The notes under the pieces were generated by a model. The model saw nothing but the letters and a program-made list of their open reading frames with translations. It was not told the origin of the DNA and did no database searches. Shown piece by piece: positions 6,339 to 8,538 of a DNA stretch of 8,538 nucleotides; the stretch's first letter is position 1, and each line of letters begins with the position of its first letter. The translations under genes and the position numbers were made by a program. Origin of the DNA: an uncultured Kangiella sp. (GTDB taxonomy: Bacteria > Pseudomonadota > Gammaproteobacteria > Enterobacterales > DSM-103792); NCBI GenBank assembly GCA_946481205.1, contig CAMLNB010000150.1:1-8538 (forward strand). Reading direction: 5' to 3'.

Positions 6339-7616
6339 ATGTTCCGGAGACTGCTATTGGCCGTGGCGGCGCTGGCTGCCAGCCAACTCAGCCATGCCAC
6401 CGATGTCGATGACTACCAGAACCACTGGATCCACAAGGCGCTGAGCTACCAGCGCCAGCTCGACCAGGCCGCGCCACTGGCCCAGGCCACCTTCCTCGCT
6501 ACCCACAACTCCTACAATTCCTCGCGCTACAGCACCGCCGGCAGCTACTGGGACCCTAACCAGTCACGCAGCATCCATGAGCAGCTGCGGCTGGATATCC
6601 GGGCGCTGGAGTTCGACGTGCACTCCTACTTCTCGATGCAGGGCTGGCCCTGGCAGTGGCGCAATGAGTTGCTGCTTTGTCATGGTCAGGACAATCACGT
6701 CGGCTGCAGCACGTTCGACCGCAAATTCCAGGATGGCCTGAACGAGATCCGCAGCTGGCTCAGCGCCAGCGAAAACCGCAACGAGCTCTTGCTGCTCTAC
6801 ATCGAAGACCATATCGACGGCGGCGATTACGGCAAGGCCATCAGCCAGCTGCAGAACACGCTCGGCCAATGGATTTACCGGCCGAGCGGCGGCGGTTGCC
6901 GCGGCATTCCGATGCAGCTCAGCAAGGCCGATATCCTCGCCAGCGGCAAACGCGTGATTGTCATGAGCGACGGTTGTGAGAACGGCGACTGGGCGACCTG
7001 GGTGCATGGCGGCGTCGGCAATCATTTGAGCGGCTACCCGACCGGCAGCATCGCCGAACTCGGCGGCTACCCGCACTGCTCGGCCCAGCGCTTCTCGCGA
7101 GACTTTTACAACAACCACCTGGTCCGGTTTCAGGAAGACTTGACCACGCTGACCGACATCTTCGGCAACCCCGGCCAACCGGTCACGCCGGCTACGCTGC
7201 GCACGCTGCTGCAATGCGGCGTCAACATCCCCGGCATGGACAAGCTGACACCGTTCGACGGGCGGTTGGAAGCGGCAGTATGGAGCTGGAATGGCGGCGA
7301 GCCGAACAACTGGAACAACGCCGAACACTGCGCCGAGCACCTGAGCAATGGCCGCTTCAATGACGTCGATTGCAACCGCAGCTACCCGTTCGCCTGCCGC
7401 GACGCCAACCGCAATTGGTACATCACCTGGAGCACCGGCGCCTGGACCAGTGGCGAGCAGGCTTGCGCGCTCGAAACCGGTGGTGTTTACCAGTTTGCGA
7501 CACCGTTCAGCAGTTACGACAACGAGCAGCTGAATGCCGCGAAAGTGCTGCGCGGTGTTGGCACGGTTTGGCTCAAATACAACGACCGTTCGCAGGAAGG
7601 CGTGTGGCAGCCGTAG
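6339..7616 (+). CDS. Secreted phosphatidylinositol-specific phospholipase C-like protein with C-type-lectin-like segments
   Basis: A 425-residue exported protein. Residues 1-20 are a Sec signal peptide (cleavage near SHA|TD). Residues about 45-300 resemble the PLC-like phosphodiesterase (PI-PLC X) TIM barrel: ATHNSYN with His56, LDIRALEFDVH (85-95) with likely metal ligands Glu91 and Asp93, CHGQ with His115, and LLLLYIEDH (150-158). The natural substrate is not known. Residues 312-354 match the C-terminal half of a C-type lectin domain: WSWNGGEPNNW with the EPN sugar-binding motif, then a Cys, FNDVDC and FACR. Residues 363-425 resemble the N-terminal half of such a domain (W-AC-GG-Y-FATP-N-L, then VWLKYND-EG-W). 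Several cysteine pairs fit a periplasmic or extracellular location. The start follows GGAGGGG by six bases. The order of the lectin halves is unusual. Confidence 0.78.
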   Translation: MFRRLLLAVAALAASQLSHATDVDDYQNHWIHKALSYQRQLDQAAPLAQATFLATHNSYNSSRYSTAGSYWDPNQSRSIHEQLRLDIRALEFDVHSYFSMQGWPWQWRNELLLCHGQDNHVGCSTFDRKFQDGLNEIRSWLSASENRNELLLLYIEDHIDGGDYGKAISQLQNTLGQWIYRPSGGGCRGIPMQLSKADILASGKRVIVMSDGCENGDWATWVHGGVGNHLSGYPTGSIAELGGYPHCSAQRFSRDFYNNHLVRFQEDLTTLTDIFGNPGQPVTPATLRTLLQCGVNIPGMDKLTPFDGRLEAAVWSWNGGEPNNWNNAEHCAEHLSNGRFNDVDCNRSYPFACRDANRNWYITWSTGAWTSGEQACALETGGVYQFATPFSSYDNEQLNAAKVLRGVGTVWLKYNDRSQEGVWQP

Positions 7617-7622
7617 CGCATG

Positions 7623-7670
7623 CCAACGTGTTGGTCCCCCTCCTTTCTACGGAGGGGGATGAAATACCAA
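7623..7670. other. Strong hairpin just after the phospholipase-like gene
   Basis: CCCCCTCC (7636-7643) pairs perfectly with GGAGGGGG (7651-7658) around a seven-base loop, extended by one T-A pair. Outside it TTGGT (7631-7635) can pair with ACCAA (7666-7670), while the same TTGG can instead pair with CCAAC in the palindrome CCAACGTGTTGG (7623-7634). It lies about 20 bases after the stop codon and may end or protect the 3' end of the mRNA, but there is no T-run on either side, so it is not a classic intrinsic terminator. Confidence 0.5.
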
Positions 7671-7699
7671 TCGCGAAGAGTCTTCCTGCCAAACTCCAG

Positions 7700-7738
7700 A
7701 AAAAAATAACCCCGGCAGCGGAGGGGGCATGCCGGGGT
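7700..7738 (-). terminator. Intrinsic terminator ending the sRNA candidate / polA-side transcript
   Basis: On the minus strand a perfect 9-bp stem (ACCCCGGCA with TGCCGGGGT), a 12-base loop and then TATTTTTTT form a textbook rho-independent terminator. Both the T-run and the direction fit transcripts coming from polA and the secreted-protein gene as well as a separate small RNA. The plus strand has no T-run after the stem. Confidence 0.88.
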
Positions 7739-7820
7739 AGCACAGACCGGCTTGGGGAAACCGGTCCGAATATCCCGCGTATGGAGGGAGGGCGGGAGAG
7801 CACTCTTCATGAGCGCTCGG
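7700..7820 (-). ncRNA. Candidate small RNA in the Spot 42/ErsA position, four hairpins with anti-SD loops
   Basis: Read on the minus strand, about 120 bases fold as four consecutive hairpins. H1 (7818-7798) is an 8-bp stem GAGCGCTC/GAGTGCTC with loop ATGAA. H2 (7797-7773) is TCCCGC/GCGGGA with loop CCTCCCTCCATAC. H3 (7766-7745) is GACCGG/CCGGTC with loop TTTCCCCAAG. H4 (7738-7709) is ACCCCGGCA/TGCCGGGGT with loop TGCCCCCTCCGC and a T-run, a terminator. The variable pair in H1 is a G-U wobble on this strand but an A-C mismatch on the other, which supports minus-strand transcription. The loops are C/U-rich and complementary to Shine-Dalgarno sequences. Spot 42 in E. coli and ErsA in P. aeruginosa lie in the polA-engB interval. 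Sequence homology to either is not evident by eye, and the exact 5' end is a guess. Alternatively this is only a structured 3' UTR. Confidence 0.6.
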
Positions 7821-7823
7821 GAG

Positions 7824-7852
7824 TTATGACACTACAGCCGGACATTTGGTTC
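7824..7852 (-). promoter_or_regulatory. Possible promoter for the sRNA candidate (sigmaE/AlgU-like)
   Basis: GAACCA (7852-7847) and TCATAA (7829-7824) are 17 bases apart on the minus strand, loosely resembling the GAACTT and TCTGA/TCTAA elements of sigmaE/AlgU promoters. Initiation would fall about where hairpin H1 begins. ErsA in P. aeruginosa is AlgU-dependent, which makes this attractive. The match is imperfect. A weak sigma70 alternative is CTGACA (7858-7853) with TAGTGT (7834-7829), spacing 18. Confidence 0.3.
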
Positions 7853-7854
7853 TG

Positions 7855-8448
7855 TCAGGCGGTGTAAGAAAGTGTGATCGCGGGGTGTGAATTTTCACGG
7901 TCGACACGGGCTTCTATATATAAACGTGTCAGGTTTTCGGCCTGCTTGCATGAGTAAGGCCCTTTCTGACCTGAAACAGGAATACGAACACCGTAGTCTC
8001 GAAAGATAGAATTCAACAACTCGGGGTCGGAACCAGACAAGCCGAAACTGAAAGTATTTCCCTCGACACGAACCTCCACGTTGGTGCATTGAAAGCAAAT
8101 CATCATCTCAACCATGCCGCGATCTGAAGGATATGAAACATAGTGTCGCGGCTCAAAGCAAAGACTGAGGCTGTCACTCTGAATCGAGTCCCTGACAAAT
8201 GCCCGAAGTCGGTTAGTTAGCGATAGATCACTGATCGTTTTTCGATCGATTTCATAACGATAATTTGAAATCTTCTTCGCATTGGCGGAGTCACCGAGGT
8301 AACTCTCTTCGCAGAGAAGCTCAACATCATTAGCAAGGGTGGCCAATGTGATGTCGCCAGCGTTCGGCTCGGGGATCACAAAGTCGGCAGATATGGCGGA
8401 GCCAGTGAGCAACAGACCGAGAAAAAAATGAACGCACTTTTCAAACAT
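7855..8448 (-). CDS. Secreted hypothetical protein with CFxPRH and ICFxC motifs, coupled to polA
   Basis: A 197-residue protein starting one base after the polA stop codon (TGATATG). GAGG within the last polA codons is nine bases upstream and serves as ribosome binding site, so it is probably cotranscribed and perhaps coupled with polA. Residues 1-21 are a signal peptide (hydrophobic HFFLGLLLTGSA, likely cleavage SA|DF), with no lipobox cysteine. The mature part has CFEPRHYVSY (97-106), ICFQCTNVEV (117-126) and later Cys46 and Cys167. The CFxPRH plus ICFxC spacing recalls a widespread family of uncharacterised exported proteins, from memory only. Codon use is markedly A+T-richer than polA, suggesting insertion after polA. 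No enzymatic motif is visible, and the cysteines may form disulfides or bind metal. Confidence 0.75.
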   Translation of the reverse strand: MFEKCVHFFLGLLLTGSAISADFVIPEPNAGDITLATLANDVELLCEESYLGDSANAKKISNYRYEIDRKTISDLSLTNRLRAFVRDSIQSDSLSLCFEPRHYVSYPSDRGMVEMMICFQCTNVEVRVEGNTFSFGLSGSDPELLNSIFRDYGVRIPVSGQKGPYSCKQAENLTRLYIEARVDRENSHPAITLSYTA

Positions 8449-8449
8449 A

Positions 8450-8538
8450 TCAATGCGCCTCATCCCAATTCGCGCCGGTGCCGACATCGACCACCAGCGG
8501 CACGGCCAGTTCCGCGGCGCCACTCATCAGTGCGCGCA
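8450..8538 (-). CDS. polA: DNA polymerase I, C-terminal end only
   Basis: The last 28 codons and the TGA stop of polA; the rest lies beyond the window edge. The peptide ends ELAVPLVVDVGTGANWDEAH, matching the conserved end of the polymerase domain of DNA polymerase I (VPLxVxVGxGxNWDEAH). This frame is too short and edge-truncated to be noticed as an open frame, but the match is distinctive. The enzyme fills gaps and removes RNA primers in replication and repair. Its position and convergent direction relative to engB support the identification. Confidence 0.93.
   Translation of the reverse strand, partial: RALMSGAAELAVPLVVDVGTGANWDEAH

Noticed and set aside
6564..7340. Minus-strand open frame of 258 codons opposite the phospholipase-like gene
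   Set aside because: The plus-strand frame has a signal peptide, strong ribosome binding site and catalytic motifs. The minus frame is Val/Ala-rich with no recognisable motif.
7370..7867. Plus-strand open frame running from the lectin region into the hairpin cluster
   Set aside because: It starts inside a well-supported gene in another frame, and its 3' half runs through the structured non-coding interval.
5502..8449. CRISPR array, tRNA or insertion sequence in the engB-polA interval
   Set aside because: No regularly spaced repeats, cloverleaf, transposase frame or flanking target duplication was found.

Overview
The window is chromosomal DNA of about 60% G+C, densely coding on both strands. 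It most resembles a gammaproteobacterium related to, but not obviously within, Pseudomonas or Xanthomonas. The main evidence is gene order: polA (3' end only), engB, a diheme cytochrome c4, an endonuclease/exonuclease/phosphatase-fold protein and a diguanylate cyclase occur in the same relative order I recall from the P. aeruginosa PA5493-PA5487 region. The dsbA gene expected between cytochrome c4 and the EEP gene is absent. The species cannot be named from this sequence.

Layout. (1) 58-1073, plus strand: two adjacent, different hotdog-fold acyl-CoA thioesterases, probably one operon. (2) 1117-3897, minus strand: an EEP-family protein and a GGDEF diguanylate cyclase overlapping by 4 bases through a TTG start, followed by a small two-helix membrane protein. 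(3) 4077-4755, minus strand: periplasmic cytochrome c4 with its own strong intrinsic terminator. (4) 4890-5501, plus strand: engB, divergent from the cytochrome. (5) 5502-8449: a variable stretch between engB and polA. It holds a palindromic intergenic repeat, a conserved hypothetical protein, a secreted phospholipase C-like protein with C-type-lectin-like segments behind a structured leader, a hairpin cluster that reads as a small RNA, and a secreted cysteine-containing protein directly behind polA. (6) 8450-8538, minus strand: the last 28 codons of polA.

The most interesting part is the engB-polA interval. On the minus strand about 120 bases fold as four consecutive hairpins, three with C/U-rich anti-Shine-Dalgarno loops, ending in a rho-independent terminator with a seven-T run. 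E. coli Spot 42 and P. aeruginosa ErsA lie in the equivalent place, so this is a good candidate for a positional analogue. The phospholipase-like gene next to it has a leader hairpin that buries its Shine-Dalgarno sequence. The terminator loop of the putative sRNA is complementary over 9 contiguous bases to that same site. This suggests, but does not prove, a local regulatory circuit.

All protein calls rest on motifs read by eye. No database search, folding program or alignment was run.
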